From contig CABSCP010000054.1 in NCBI GenBank assembly GCA_902476265.1, forward strand, positions 1-24,308: a DNA stretch of 24,308 bases. The letters are read 5' to 3'. Below are positions 7,073-15,921 of the stretch, piece after piece. Position 1 is the first letter of the stretch. Each line of letters begins with the position of its first letter. The notes beneath the pieces are model-generated. The model worked only from the letters and a program-made list of their open reading frames with translations, did not search any database and was not told the DNA's origin. This DNA is from an uncultured Lachnospiraceae bacterium (lineage in GTDB: Bacteria; Bacillota; Clostridia; Lachnospirales; Lachnospiraceae). A program made the translations under genes and the position numbers.

Positions 7073-8565
7073 TGAATTTCATTCAGAACTTTCCGTTTTT
7101 TTCGATCATCCTGTCCATGTTTTCCGGGATCGTCAGCTCCGTACTTCCCGCAAAGGCGGCCAAGTGGCTGAACACCTGCCTGATCACTGTGGTGGGAATC
7201 ATGTCCGGCGTGCTTCTTTATTATCTGAACGGGACCGGGGAAGCTTTTGTATACAGGATGGGGCATTTTCCCGCGCCCTGGGGCAACGAGATCCGGGCGG
7301 GTGTGCTGGAAGCAGGGATGGCCATGTTTTTCTGCATCATCATGCTGCTGTCCATGATGGGCGGACGGAAGAAGCTTTTAGGAGAAGTGGAATACAGCAA
7401 GCACAACCTTTACTATATTCTGGTGGACCTGCTGCTGAGTTCCCTGCTGGCGCTTGTTTATACGAATGACCTTTTCACCGCTTACGTGTTTGTGGAGATC
7501 AACACGATTTCCGCCTGCGGACTGATCATGATCCGGCAGAACGGGCGCACCATCGAGGCGGCCGTGCGCTATATGATCATGAGCCTTTTGGGTTCCGGCC
7601 TTTTTCTGCTGGGGATTTCCATGCTCTATGATATGACCGGACATCTGCTGATGTCCAATATCAAGGAATCCGTGGCGTTGCTGGCCGCTCAGCACGAGTA
7701 TACGGTGCCCCTTCTGACCACCATCGGACTGATGTGTGCCGGCCTGGCCATCAAGAGCGCGCTGTTCCCCTTTCATTCCTGGCTGCCCGACGCCTATGGG
7801 TATTCCACGGTATCTTCCGCGGCAATGCTGTCCAGCCTGGTATCGAAGGGTTATATCTTTCTGCTGATTAAAATTTTTTACCGGGTCATCGGTTTTGATA
7901 TCATCACCCAGAGCAAGGTGATCAATGTGCTGTTTGTATTCGGACTCATGGGAATGATCTTCGGTTCCCTGAGCGCCATTCGGGAAAATGATATCCGCCG
8001 TATGATTTCTTTTTCCAGCGTAGCCCAGATCGGCTATATTTACATGGGCTTCGGCCTGGGGACGGAGATCGGCATAACGGCCAGCATTTTCCATATCCTT
8101 TCCCATGCTGCCACAAAATCCCTTCTCTTTATCGCGGCCATCGGGCTGACGGATGTGTCGAAAGGCAGCAGGAAATTCCAGGATCTGACCGGGGCTGCCT
8201 ACCGCAATAAAATTGCCGGGATCGCGTTTACGGTGGGGTCCCTTTCCATGGTGGGCGTGCCCATGTTTTCCGGTTTTGTGAGCAAGCTTTTATTTGCGGA
8301 AGCGTCTGTCGGGCATAATTATAAAATGCTGCCGGCGGTGATCGTGCTGGCGCTTTCCACCATTTTGAACGCGATTTATTTCATGAAGACGGTGATCCGT
8401 ATTTACGTGCCGGAGCGCCGGAAGGACTGCGAGGTCATCACCTTAAAGAGTGAAAAGGTGTATGCGGTGACGCTGGTGTGTTTCATCCTTCTGAATGTGG
8501 TTCTGGGAATGTTTTCCCAGCCCATTGTGGTCTGGATTCAAAAAGGGCTTTCCATGTTCGGATGA
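7072..8565 (+). CDS. mrpD: MrpD/NuoN-like antiporter subunit (first of four)
   Basis: This 497-residue proton-conducting-membrane-transporter protein has about 14 predicted helices. The expected ion-transfer residues are present: Glu142 (FVEINT, helix 5), Lys228 (AIKSALFPFHSWLPDA, helix 7), Lys259 (VSKGY, helix 8), His345/Lys349 (HILSHAATK) and Lys405 (GFVSKLL, helix 12). I start at the ATG at 7072 because AAAGGAGG (7058-7065) lies six bases upstream; the GTG at 7069 is too close. As the gene after mrpC, it equals MbhH/MrpD. Confidence 0.93.
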   Translation: MNFIQNFPFFSIILSMFSGIVSSVLPAKAAKWLNTCLITVVGIMSGVLLYYLNGTGEAFVYRMGHFPAPWGNEIRAGVLEAGMAMFFCIIMLLSMMGGRKKLLGEVEYSKHNLYYILVDLLLSSLLALVYTNDLFTAYVFVEINTISACGLIMIRQNGRTIEAAVRYMIMSLLGSGLFLLGISMLYDMTGHLLMSNIKESVALLAAQHEYTVPLLTTIGLMCAGLAIKSALFPFHSWLPDAYGYSTVSSAAMLSSLVSKGYIFLLIKIFYRVIGFDIITQSKVINVLFVFGLMGMIFGSLSAIRENDIRRMISFSSVAQIGYIYMGFGLGTEIGITASIFHILSHAATKSLLFIAAIGLTDVSKGSRKFQDLTGAAYRNKIAGIAFTVGSLSMVGVPMFSGFVSKLLFAEASVGHNYKMLPAVIVLALSTILNAIYFMKTVIRIYVPERRKDCEVITLKSEKVYAVTLVCFILLNVVLGMFSQPIVVWIQKGLSMFG

Positions 8566-8600
8566 GGACGGCATAAGGCGGCAGCCAGAATGGAGTTATT

Positions 8601-10079
8601 ATGAGTGAATCTGCAACAATTTTATTTCCTGTCTTTTTCCCGGTGGCGGCGGGAATCCTGCTGCTGGCCGGAAAGGAGCCCAAGAAACGGAGTTCCCTTC
8701 TCTGGTATACGGGTTCGGTGCTGGTGATTACGGCCGTCGCGGTGTTGGGGCTGGTATGTAAAAAAGAGGTTTCCTTCACCCTGTTTTTTTTGACGGGCCG
8801 TCTTCCGGTGTATTTCAGGCTGGACAGCATCGGAAAGCTTTTTGCATCCATCGTCACGCTGATCTGGCTGATGGCGGGATTTTTCAGCTTTGAATATATG
8901 AAAATGGAAAAGGACAATAAGCGCTTTTTCGGTTTTTATTTATGTGTGTACGGGATATTGATGGCGCTGGATTTTTCCGGGAACATGATCACGTTTTATC
9001 TTTTCTATGAAATGATCACCCTGCTGAGTGTGCCCCTTGTATTCCATGAACGGACACGGGAAGCCATTATGGCGGGGTTAAAATACATGTTTTATTCCTT
9101 CTGCGGCGCGTATATGGTGTTGTTCGGTCTGTACTTTGTTTACCGGTATGCAAATACCCTGACCTTTACCGCAAAAGGGGTGCTGGACGCCGGGCTGATG
9201 GAAGGGCAGGAAGGCCTGCTTTTGACTGCGGCGTTTTTCATGATTCTCGGATTTTCCGTGAAGGCGGGCATGTTCCCTTTCCACGGCTGGCTTCCGGTGG
9301 CCCATCCGGCGGCGCCCGCGCCTGCGTCGGCAGTGCTTTCCGGTATCATAGCAAAGTGCGGTGTGCTGGGCATCATTCGAGTGATATTTTATATTTTCGG
9401 CGCCCAGTTTCTGCGGGGGACCTGGGTGCAGACGACGTTTTTGATTCTGAGTCTGGTGACGGTGTTCATGGGTTCCATGCTGGCTTATCTGGAAAAGGGT
9501 CTGAAAAAGAGACTGGCCTATTCCACCGTGAGCCAGATTTCCTATATTGTGTTCGGATTGCTTTTACTGGATCCGGTGGGACTGACCGGGTCCCTTCTGC
9601 ATGTGGTGTTTCACGCGGTCATCAAATGCTGCCTGTTCCTGTGCGCGGGCGCGGTGATTTATCAGACCGGAAGGCGCAGAGTGGATCAGCTCACCGGAAT
9701 CGGCAAGGAAATGCCGGTGACGATCTGGTGTTATACCATCTGTTCCCTGGCCCTGATCGGGATCCCGCCCGCCAGCGGTTTTGTGAGCAAATGGTATCTG
9801 TGCGAAGGAGCGCTGCATACGAAGATGGCGGTGTTCTCCTGGCTGGGGCCTGTGGTGCTTTTGGTGAGCGCGCTTTTGACTGCCGGGTATCTTCTGCCGG
9901 TGACCATCCGGGGATTTTTCCCGGGCGCGGATTATGATTATAAAGGACTTGTGAAAAAAGAACCCGTGAAAATGATGCTGGTTCCCATGCTGATTCTGGC
10001 AGGGCTTGCCCTCCTGATGGGTGTGGCGCCGGAATGGATGATCCGGATTTTTTCGGCTGTATCGGGGCAGCTGTTATAG
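8601..10079 (+). CDS. NuoL/M-like antiporter subunit (second of four)
   Basis: A 492-residue member of the proton-conducting transporter family with about 14 helices. Key residues are Glu137 (FYEMITLLSVPL), Lys221 (SVKAGMFPFHGWLPVAHPAAPAPAS), Lys252 (IAKCG), Lys342 (HAVIKCC) and Lys397 (GFVSKWYL). The PAAPAPASAVLSG stretch is typical of NuoL/M and MrpA/D proteins. A 35-base gap separates it from mrpD, with GGAG upstream of the ATG. A second D-type subunit is not part of a standard seven-gene mrp operon, so this one is additional. Confidence 0.9.
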   Translation: MSESATILFPVFFPVAAGILLLAGKEPKKRSSLLWYTGSVLVITAVAVLGLVCKKEVSFTLFFLTGRLPVYFRLDSIGKLFASIVTLIWLMAGFFSFEYMKMEKDNKRFFGFYLCVYGILMALDFSGNMITFYLFYEMITLLSVPLVFHERTREAIMAGLKYMFYSFCGAYMVLFGLYFVYRYANTLTFTAKGVLDAGLMEGQEGLLLTAAFFMILGFSVKAGMFPFHGWLPVAHPAAPAPASAVLSGIIAKCGVLGIIRVIFYIFGAQFLRGTWVQTTFLILSLVTVFMGSMLAYLEKGLKKRLAYSTVSQISYIVFGLLLLDPVGLTGSLLHVVFHAVIKCCLFLCAGAVIYQTGRRRVDQLTGIGKEMPVTIWCYTICSLALIGIPPASGFVSKWYLCEGALHTKMAVFSWLGPVVLLVSALLTAGYLLPVTIRGFFPGADYDYKGLVKKEPVKMMLVPMLILAGLALLMGVAPEWMIRIFSAVSGQLL

Positions 10080-10139
10080 GGGTTATGGATCCTTTCCGCC
10101 CTGGGCAAAGGGCGGGAATGGGAGAACGTGGAGGTGGAT

Positions 10140-11615
10140 ATGAATCCTGGAATGATGCTGGCAGCCATTTTGCTGCCCATACTGGGCGGCGCACTGGTTA
10201 TGGTACTGCCGTTTAAAAAAAGGATCTATATGGCTGTCTATCTGGAAGGGATTGTGCTGGCCACAAGCCTGATGACCTGGGTGATCATTTCCGAGGGGCC
10301 TGGGGAAGGGTTTCCCGTGGTAAAATTTGTGAATAATCTTTCCCTGTCCCTGCAGCTGGACGGCTGCGGCATGGTATTCGCCGGACTGGTGAGCGCGCTT
10401 TGGCCTCTGGCCATGCTGTATTCTTTTGAGTATATGAAAAAGGAGAGACACGAGAAGTTCTTTTTCATGTTTTATACCATGACCTATGGGATCACGCTGG
10501 GGATCTCCTTTGCGGAGGATATGCTCACCATGTATTTCTTCTATGAGCTGCTGACGCTGGTGACGGTGCCTCTGGTGCTGCATACGCTGACGAGAGAGGC
10601 GATTCTGGCGGCCCGGAAGTATTTGTATTATTCTCTGGGGGGCGCGGCCTTCGCCTTTATCGGTCTGGTCTTTCTGATGATTTACGGGGTTACGGTGGAC
10701 TTCACATTCGGCGGCGTGCTGACACCGGAAACGGTGGGGGATAAAACCAATGTGCTTCTGCTGATTTATGTGATCGCTTTTCTGGGCTTCGGCGTCAAAG
10801 CGGCGGTGTGCCCGTTTAACTCCTGGCTGCCTCAGGCGGGCGTTGCGCCCACTCCCGTGACGGCGCTGCTGCATGCGGTGGCGGTGGTGAAGGCGGGGGC
10901 TTTTGCCATCATCCGGCTGACCTACTACAGCTTTGGAACGGATTTTGTGCGGGGCACCTGGGCGCAGTATGTGGTGATGGGAATTGTGATTTTTACCATT
11001 ATCTATGGCTGCAGCAGGGCTTTAAAGGAGACGCATATCAAAAGAAGGCTGGCCTATTCCACCATCAGCAACCTTTCCTATATCCTTTTCGGGGTGACGA
11101 TCATGACGCCGCTGGGCCTGGTGGGGGCGTTATCCCACATGGTGTTCCACGCGATTATGAAGATCTGTTCCTTTTTCTGCGCGGGCGCGGTCATGTATCA
11201 GACGGGGAAGCATTATGTGCACGAACTGGACGGACTGGGAAGGCGGATGCCAGCGGTATTCGGCATCTTTACGGTGGCTTCATTAGGGCTGATGGGAGTG
11301 CCGGGGTTGTGCGGTTTTATCAGCAAATGGAACCTGGCCAACGCCGCGGTGATGAGCGGGAATGTGATGTCTTATTTCGGGATCGGGGCGCTTTTGATTT
11401 CCGCGCTGCTGACGGCGATTTATATGCTCACCATTGTGGTCCGGGCCTTTTTCCCGCCGGAGGATTTTGACAGGGAAAAGGTAAGCGGGTATCGGGATCC
11501 CAACTGGATGATGCTTTTGCCGCTCTTCATCTTTGCGGCGTTCATCGTCATTTTCGGGTTAAATTCGTCGGCAATAGTGGCGTTTTTCACGGATATTTCC
11601 AACGGGGTGTTATAA
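10140..11615 (+). CDS. NuoL/M-like antiporter subunit (third of four)
   Basis: A 491-residue member of the same family with about 14 helices, most similar by eye to the preceding gene (shared RGTW, VFHA and CAGAV-YQTG blocks), which suggests duplication. The ion-transfer residues are Glu136 (FYELLTLVTVPL), Lys220 (GVKAAVCPFNSWLPQAG), Lys251 (VVKAG), Lys341 (HAIMKIC) and Lys396 (GFISKWNL). The helix-7/8 loop reads AGVAPTPVTALLHA instead of the HPxAPAPASALLSG of its neighbours. The start is the ATG at 10140, five bases after GGAGG; an in-frame GTG at 10128 lacks such a site. Confidence 0.9.
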   Translation: MNPGMMLAAILLPILGGALVMVLPFKKRIYMAVYLEGIVLATSLMTWVIISEGPGEGFPVVKFVNNLSLSLQLDGCGMVFAGLVSALWPLAMLYSFEYMKKERHEKFFFMFYTMTYGITLGISFAEDMLTMYFFYELLTLVTVPLVLHTLTREAILAARKYLYYSLGGAAFAFIGLVFLMIYGVTVDFTFGGVLTPETVGDKTNVLLLIYVIAFLGFGVKAAVCPFNSWLPQAGVAPTPVTALLHAVAVVKAGAFAIIRLTYYSFGTDFVRGTWAQYVVMGIVIFTIIYGCSRALKETHIKRRLAYSTISNLSYILFGVTIMTPLGLVGALSHMVFHAIMKICSFFCAGAVMYQTGKHYVHELDGLGRRMPAVFGIFTVASLGLMGVPGLCGFISKWNLANAAVMSGNVMSYFGIGALLISALLTAIYMLTIVVRAFFPPEDFDREKVSGYRDPNWMMLLPLFIFAAFIVIFGLNSSAIVAFFTDISNGVL

Positions 11616-11616
11616 A

Positions 11617-13764
11617 ATGGGAAAAGACTGGATTTTGCTTGTGCTTCTGCTCATTCCGTTTGCGGGGGCGGTGATTTCATATATAACGGGAAAAAAAGAC
11701 AAAGAAAAGAGGAATCTGGCGGCGGAAATTACGGTCATGACAGAGTGTGCGGCATTCTTTTTGCTGCTGGTATTGTTTTTCACCGGGCACAGGGCGGGAT
11801 TCCGGCAGATGTATCTGACCTGTCCGGGTTTTGGGATGGGCCTTCATCTCTGCCTGGATGGTTTCCGGAGCCTGTATTGCTTCGTGGCTTCTTTCATGTG
11901 GATGATGACGGGACTGTTTTCAAGGCAGTATTTCCGGCATTATCGCAACAGAAACCGGTATTATCTGTTCATGCTTCTGACGCTGGGGGCTACGGTGGGC
12001 GTTTTTTTATCGGCGGATTTATACACCACCTTTATTTTCTTTGAAATCATGTCCTTCACCTCCTATGTCTGGGTTGCCCATGATGAAACAAAGGAAGCGC
12101 TGCGGGCGGCGGAAACCTATCTGGCGGTGGCGGTTGTGGGCGGTCTGGTCATGCTGATGGGACTGTTTCTTTTATATGATATGTTCGGCACGCTGGAGAT
12201 CAGCGAGCTGGGGCGGCGGATCGTGACCATGCGGGCAGCGCTGGTTATGCCTTCGGGCGGTCTGACAGACTGGCCGATTTCCCGGACACGGCTGTATGTG
12301 GCGGGCGGATGTCTGCTGTTTGGGTTCGGTGCTAAGGCCGGGGCGTTCCCTTTGCATATCTGGCTGCCGAAAGCCCATCCCGTTGCGCCCGCTCCGGCCA
12401 GCGCTCTTCTGTCCGGTATTTTGACCAAAGCCGGGATTTTCGGGATCATTGCGGTGACGGCTTCCCTGTTTTTATATGACGGGAAATGGGGGGCGGCGGT
12501 GCTTTTGATCGGTGTTCTGACAATGGTTGTGGGAGCGCTTCTGGCGCTGTTTTCCATTGATTTAAAACGCACACTGGCCTGTTCGTCCGTTTCCCAGATC
12601 GGCTTTATTCTGACGGGAATCGGCCTGATGGTGCTTTTGGGGACGGACAATGGCGTGGCGGCCAGAGGGACGCTTCTTCATATGGTGAACCATTCCCTGT
12701 TCAAACTGGTGCTTTTCATGGCGGCCGGCGCCATATTCATGTGCGTGCACAAGCTGGATCTGAACGATATCCGGGGGTTCGGACGCCGGAAGCCATTTTT
12801 AAAGACGGTCTTTTTGATCGGAGGGATGGGGATCAGCGGGATTCCGCTTTTCTCCGGTTACGTGAGCAAGACGCTTTTACATGAGGCCATTGTGAAATAC
12901 AGGGAGTGGCTTCTTTTCAGCGGCAAAAGATATGACGGGAATCTTTTTGTGCGGTTTTTTACTTCGGGACCCTGGATGGGCGCGGTGGAATGGCTGTTTC
13001 TGATCAGCGGCGGCATTACCTTTGCCTATATGACGAAGCTTTTTGTGGCCATTTTTGTGGAAAAGAATGGGAACGATGCCCTGCAGAAAAAATACGATGA
13101 AATGCCCGCCGGTTATATGAACAAAAGAAGCCGGTTCGCTTTGGGGGGCAGCGCAGTTCTCGTTCTGCTGCTCGGCCTTCTTCCCCATCAGATCATGGAT
13201 AATCTGGCGGCTATGGGAGAGGGATTTCTGGGCAGCAGCGGTGTTTCCGGGCAGATTTCCTATTACACGATTTCCAATCTGCGGGGGGCCATGATTTCCA
13301 TCGGCATAGGAATCCTTCTCTACGCCGGAGTGGTGCGGCCGCTTCTGATGAAAAAGGAAGAGAAACAGAGGGTTTATGTAAATCGTTGGCCCGGATGGCT
13401 GGATCTGGAGGAACTGGTTTACAGGCCTCTTTTGTGCAGGGCGCTTCCGCTGATCGGCGGTGTCTTTTCCCGGTTTTTGGATCGCCTGCTGGACGGGATC
13501 ATCGTATTTTTAAGAAAGACGGTTTACCGGGACAGCCCGATTCCTCATGAACTGGAGGAAGGCACCTGGACGACACATGTGGTGGGCGGTTTCCTGGACG
13601 GTGTGGAAGGGCTTTTCCACAGAGATACCGATTTTGAGCATAAGCTGGCCCTGGCCCATGAGGATTTTTCTGAGAACAGCATGATCATCGGGAGAAGCCT
13701 TTCCTTCGGGCTTTTCATGGCCTGCGTGGGACTGATCCTGACACTTTTGTATTTGCTGCTGTGA
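11617..13764 (+). CDS. NuoL/MrpA-like antiporter subunit with long C-terminus (fourth of four)
   Basis: A 715-residue protein, the largest of the operon. Residues 1-430 form the antiporter core, with Glu143 (FFEIMSFTSY), Lys240 (GAKAGAFPLHIWLPKAHP), Lys271 (LTKAG), Lys363 (HSLFKLV) and Lys418 (GYVSKTLL). About 280 further residues include extra helices (near 460-480, 505-520 and 570-590), a charged cytosolic part and a final membrane helix (about 695-715). The C-terminal extension is typical of MrpA/NuoL, whose lateral helix spans the other subunits. It lacks the MbhD/MbhE parts found at the end of true MrpA, which are separate genes upstream. It is the last gene of the operon, and the stop lies one base after the preceding gene family's pattern of tight spacing ends; no strong terminator follows. 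Confidence 0.9.
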   Translation: MGKDWILLVLLLIPFAGAVISYITGKKDKEKRNLAAEITVMTECAAFFLLLVLFFTGHRAGFRQMYLTCPGFGMGLHLCLDGFRSLYCFVASFMWMMTGLFSRQYFRHYRNRNRYYLFMLLTLGATVGVFLSADLYTTFIFFEIMSFTSYVWVAHDETKEALRAAETYLAVAVVGGLVMLMGLFLLYDMFGTLEISELGRRIVTMRAALVMPSGGLTDWPISRTRLYVAGGCLLFGFGAKAGAFPLHIWLPKAHPVAPAPASALLSGILTKAGIFGIIAVTASLFLYDGKWGAAVLLIGVLTMVVGALLALFSIDLKRTLACSSVSQIGFILTGIGLMVLLGTDNGVAARGTLLHMVNHSLFKLVLFMAAGAIFMCVHKLDLNDIRGFGRRKPFLKTVFLIGGMGISGIPLFSGYVSKTLLHEAIVKYREWLLFSGKRYDGNLFVRFFTSGPWMGAVEWLFLISGGITFAYMTKLFVAIFVEKNGNDALQKKYDEMPAGYMNKRSRFALGGSAVLVLLLGLLPHQIMDNLAAMGEGFLGSSGVSGQISYYTISNLRGAMISIGIGILLYAGVVRPLLMKKEEKQRVYVNRWPGWLDLEELVYRPLLCRALPLIGGVFSRFLDRLLDGIIVFLRKTVYRDSPIPHELEEGTWTTHVVGGFLDGVEGLFHRDTDFEHKLALAHEDFSENSMIIGRSLSFGLFMACVGLILTLLYLLL

Positions 13765-13769
13765 TGTGT

Positions 13770-13833
13770 GCTGCCGGCCCTTCTTCGATTTTTAAATCAG
13801 ATCTTAGGGGGCCGACAGCTCCGGCATTGCCGG
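13770..13833. other. two hairpins between the antiporter operon and the Rpn gene
   Basis: GCTGCCGGCCC (13770-13780) pairs with GGGCCGACAGC (13809-13819) with one mismatch, around a loop that itself holds GATTT/AAATC. A second hairpin, CCGGC-ATT-GCCGG (13821-13833), follows. Neither has a T run on either strand. They lie between two convergent genes and may act as weak termination or mRNA-end structures. Confidence 0.4.
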
Positions 13834-13834
13834 A

Positions 13835-14701
13835 TTATGACTTTAATAATTCAGTATTCTGCAGTCCGGCGAGATCTTCTTTTGTCAGCACGGTGACAAT
13901 GCGGAGCACGGTGTCTGCAGGGATCCCGTTTTTCAACATTTTCACAGCCATTTCCCGTTCTATCTGTTTCCCATATTCTATTTTTTCTTCCTCAAATAAT
14001 TTCGCTACTTTTGTCATTTTGATCCACTCCTTCATTCTTTTGGATTCTGCTTCATCAATTACCTTGTCTGCAAAGACCAGTAGTCCGGACAATAGAAAAA
14101 TCTGTTCCTTTTCATCAGGAACTTTTTTCACCATTTCAAAGCATCTTCTGATACAGGCCTGTTTTTTCTTTTTTCCTTCCAAGGTCAGAGGAAGGATTAT
14201 AAACTGCATCTGTTCTTCCGACGTCAGCGGTTTGCCGCAATCCAGTTTCTTTCGGATCTCCTTTTCCGTTTTTTCAGAATCCAGAGCGCATAAAAATGCT
14301 TCTTCCATACAGAACTGAAGGCATCCCACATCCAGATATGCCCTTGTCTGTCCGGGCTTAATATCCGCCGTATAAATGACAATCATTTTGATTTGCGGAA
14401 ACATTCCGCTTTCTTTCAGTTCCTTTTTCAGTGTGCGGACAATATAATTCAAATATTTGATTTTATCTTCGTCCGCGTAAGTGCTTTCGTAATCGACCAG
14501 GGCATAGGAACCGTCCTCAAGTAAGAAAAGATGGTCGATTCGAAGTTCATTCGCTATGATTTCAGGCAGATTTGTGGGCATGGCCTGAATGATACGGGGG
14601 ATATTCACTCCGTATACAGAAAATGATTTTTCTCGGAAATACTCCGCCAGGTATTTTGACGTAATATCTTTGTTCTGGTATGCAATATGTTCTTCTGACA
14701 T
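13835..14701 (-). CDS. Rpn-family / PD-(D/E)XK nuclease-like protein
   Basis: A 288-residue protein of the Rpn (recombination-promoting nuclease, formerly transposase_31-like) group. The N-terminal half carries a PD-(D/E)XK-type core: ELRIDHLFLLEDGSYALVDYES, with Asp56 and Glu72 as likely metal ligands. Where the classical motif has E-x-K, this protein reads E-S-T, so catalytic competence is uncertain. The middle holds MQFIILPLT and the sequence DKVID. The C-terminus (about 240-288) is the charged Lys/Glu-rich segment followed by a short helical repeat (AVKMLKNGIPADTVLRIV) usual in the group. AAAGGAGG is six bases before the ATG. It stands alone, convergent with the antiporter operon, as such genes often do in Lachnospiraceae. 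Confidence 0.82.
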   Translation of the reverse strand: MSEEHIAYQNKDITSKYLAEYFREKSFSVYGVNIPRIIQAMPTNLPEIIANELRIDHLFLLEDGSYALVDYESTYADEDKIKYLNYIVRTLKKELKESGMFPQIKMIVIYTADIKPGQTRAYLDVGCLQFCMEEAFLCALDSEKTEKEIRKKLDCGKPLTSEEQMQFIILPLTLEGKKKKQACIRRCFEMVKKVPDEKEQIFLLSGLLVFADKVIDEAESKRMKEWIKMTKVAKLFEEEKIEYGKQIEREMAVKMLKNGIPADTVLRIVTVLTKEDLAGLQNTELLKS

Positions 14702-15166
14702 ATCCGCCCTCCTTTTTTGCAGGCGGAGCCGTCGAACCGGTAGATTTTGACCGGATCGTAATCAAATGTGCCACAATCTGCTCACCGGATTATGATGGAA
14801 TATCTTCCGAGGTTTCATGCAGTTCTGCCTGTTTTCTATTTCACCAAAATTGAATTCTCGGCTGAAACGCCAGGATATGCTCTTCACAGAAAGAAAAGGC
14901 ATATGTCCAGACTGCGAATTTGAAAGAAAAATAGTCTGGGATTTTGATGTAAGATCAGTCTAGCATGGTTCCATAAAAGATGCAATTGCTTTTTAAATTG
15001 TTTCTTAGCAAAACCGAAGAGAGAAAAGGCATCGATTGAAGCAGCCGTCCCACTATGATAGAATAAAAGTAATCCGGGTAAACGGAAAACTGGTGTATAC
15101 GGAAGTGTATAAGAAGAAACTATCATGACGGCGGCGTAATGATTCTTAGGATGGAGGAAAATTCGG
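14702..15166. other. 465-base intergenic region
   Basis: No convincing gene. It holds the 5' side of the Rpn gene on the left, with a CCGGT/ACCGG hairpin at 14737-14754 in its presumed leader. A lone 7-bp hairpin CCAGACT/AGTCTGG lies at 14907-14939 with a 19-base loop and no T run. The promoter of the next gene is at 15036-15064. Short open frames (for example from 14796) lack ribosome binding sites and family resemblance. Confidence 0.5.
15036..15064 (+). promoter_or_regulatory. sigma-A-type promoter for the SurA-N-like gene
   Basis: TTGAAG (15036-15041), a 17-base spacer, then TAGAAT (15059-15064). Both boxes differ from the sigma-A consensus at one or two positions, and the spacing is ideal. 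The implied 5' untranslated region is about 95 bases. Confidence 0.6.
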
Positions 15167-15853
15167 ATGGAGAATATTTTGAAAAGAACGGGATCTCTTG
15201 CAATTGTCGCCGGCGTATCAGCCATGATCATTTTGACAGCGGCAAATGGTTCCCGAATGCCGAATGCGGAAAATCCGGATGCGGAGCATTCTCAAATGTA
15301 TGAGTGGGGAGCTGTTCAAAAATCTTATTCGGAAGAGAGAAAAGACGGTTCTGAAACAGCAGTGATCCGGGGAAGATCGGCAGAGATCACGGAGACGGAA
15401 CTCGAAAAGGCCATGGATTTTTATAAACTTTCCGGTATGAGTGAGGAAGAGAGCGAAAAAGCGGCAGTGCTGCATTTGGAAAAAAGAGAGGCCTTATATC
15501 AGGAAGCGATTGCCAACGGATTTACGGTAACAGATCGGGAAGTGGAAAATTATCTCCGGGAGCTGAAGGCGGTTCTTTATGAAAGTGATAATAAAGACGA
15601 GGTCTTTGCCGTGATAGAAGGCTTTGGCTCGGAAGAGGAGTATTGGGATTATGAATTTACCGTTTATCAGAAGGATCTTCCGATTCAGAAATATACAGAG
15701 GATTTACAGAAAAAACTGAGCGCACAAAAGGGGCGGGCCATTTCACAGGAGGAATGGACTGCGTATTATGAGCAGCTGAAAAATACACTGGTGGAACAGC
15801 AGCGTTACCGGAAGATTTCAGATATCAGTGAGCGCGAAAATCCGGGCGAATAA
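15167..15853 (+). CDS. exported SurA-N-like (peptidyl-prolyl isomerase-associated) protein
   Basis: A 228-residue protein with an N-terminal membrane segment (about 9-27), no lipobox cysteine, then a largely helical, very acidic region. Residues about 70-190 resemble the SurA/PrsA N-terminal chaperone domain: an ITETELEKAMDFYKLSGMSE helix, an LHLEKREALYQEAIANG helix and VTDREVENYLRELK. A parvulin isomerase domain is absent. It probably sits at the outer face of the membrane as a folding helper, but the role is inferred from this faint resemblance. GGAGG lies nine bases before the ATG. A strong bidirectional terminator follows. Confidence 0.65.
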   Translation: MENILKRTGSLAIVAGVSAMIILTAANGSRMPNAENPDAEHSQMYEWGAVQKSYSEERKDGSETAVIRGRSAEITETELEKAMDFYKLSGMSEEESEKAAVLHLEKREALYQEAIANGFTVTDREVENYLRELKAVLYESDNKDEVFAVIEGFGSEEEYWDYEFTVYQKDLPIQKYTEDLQKKLSAQKGRAISQEEWTAYYEQLKNTLVEQQRYRKISDISERENPGE

Positions 15854-15880
15854 AAGAATGGACATTGTACAGAAAAACAG

Positions 15881-15921
15881 AAAATCCTTTCCGGCTATGA
15901 GAAAACCGGAAAGGATTTTTT
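15881..15921. terminator. bidirectional terminator
   Basis: AAAATCCTTTCCGG (15881-15894) and CCGGAAAGGATTTT (15906-15919) form a perfect 14-bp stem with an 11-base loop, followed by TT on the plus strand. It serves the SurA-N-like gene on the plus strand and the convergent DUF3592 gene, whose stop codon it touches, on the minus strand. Confidence 0.9.

Noticed and set aside
14796..14924. Short open frame MEYLPRFH... in the 14702-15166 gap
   Set aside because: No ribosome binding site, no recognised family, and overlapping frames of similar length exist; treated as chance.
14907..14939. CCAGACT/AGTCTGG hairpin as a terminator or RNA gene
   Set aside because: The loop is 19 bases, no T run follows on either strand, and no gene ends nearby.
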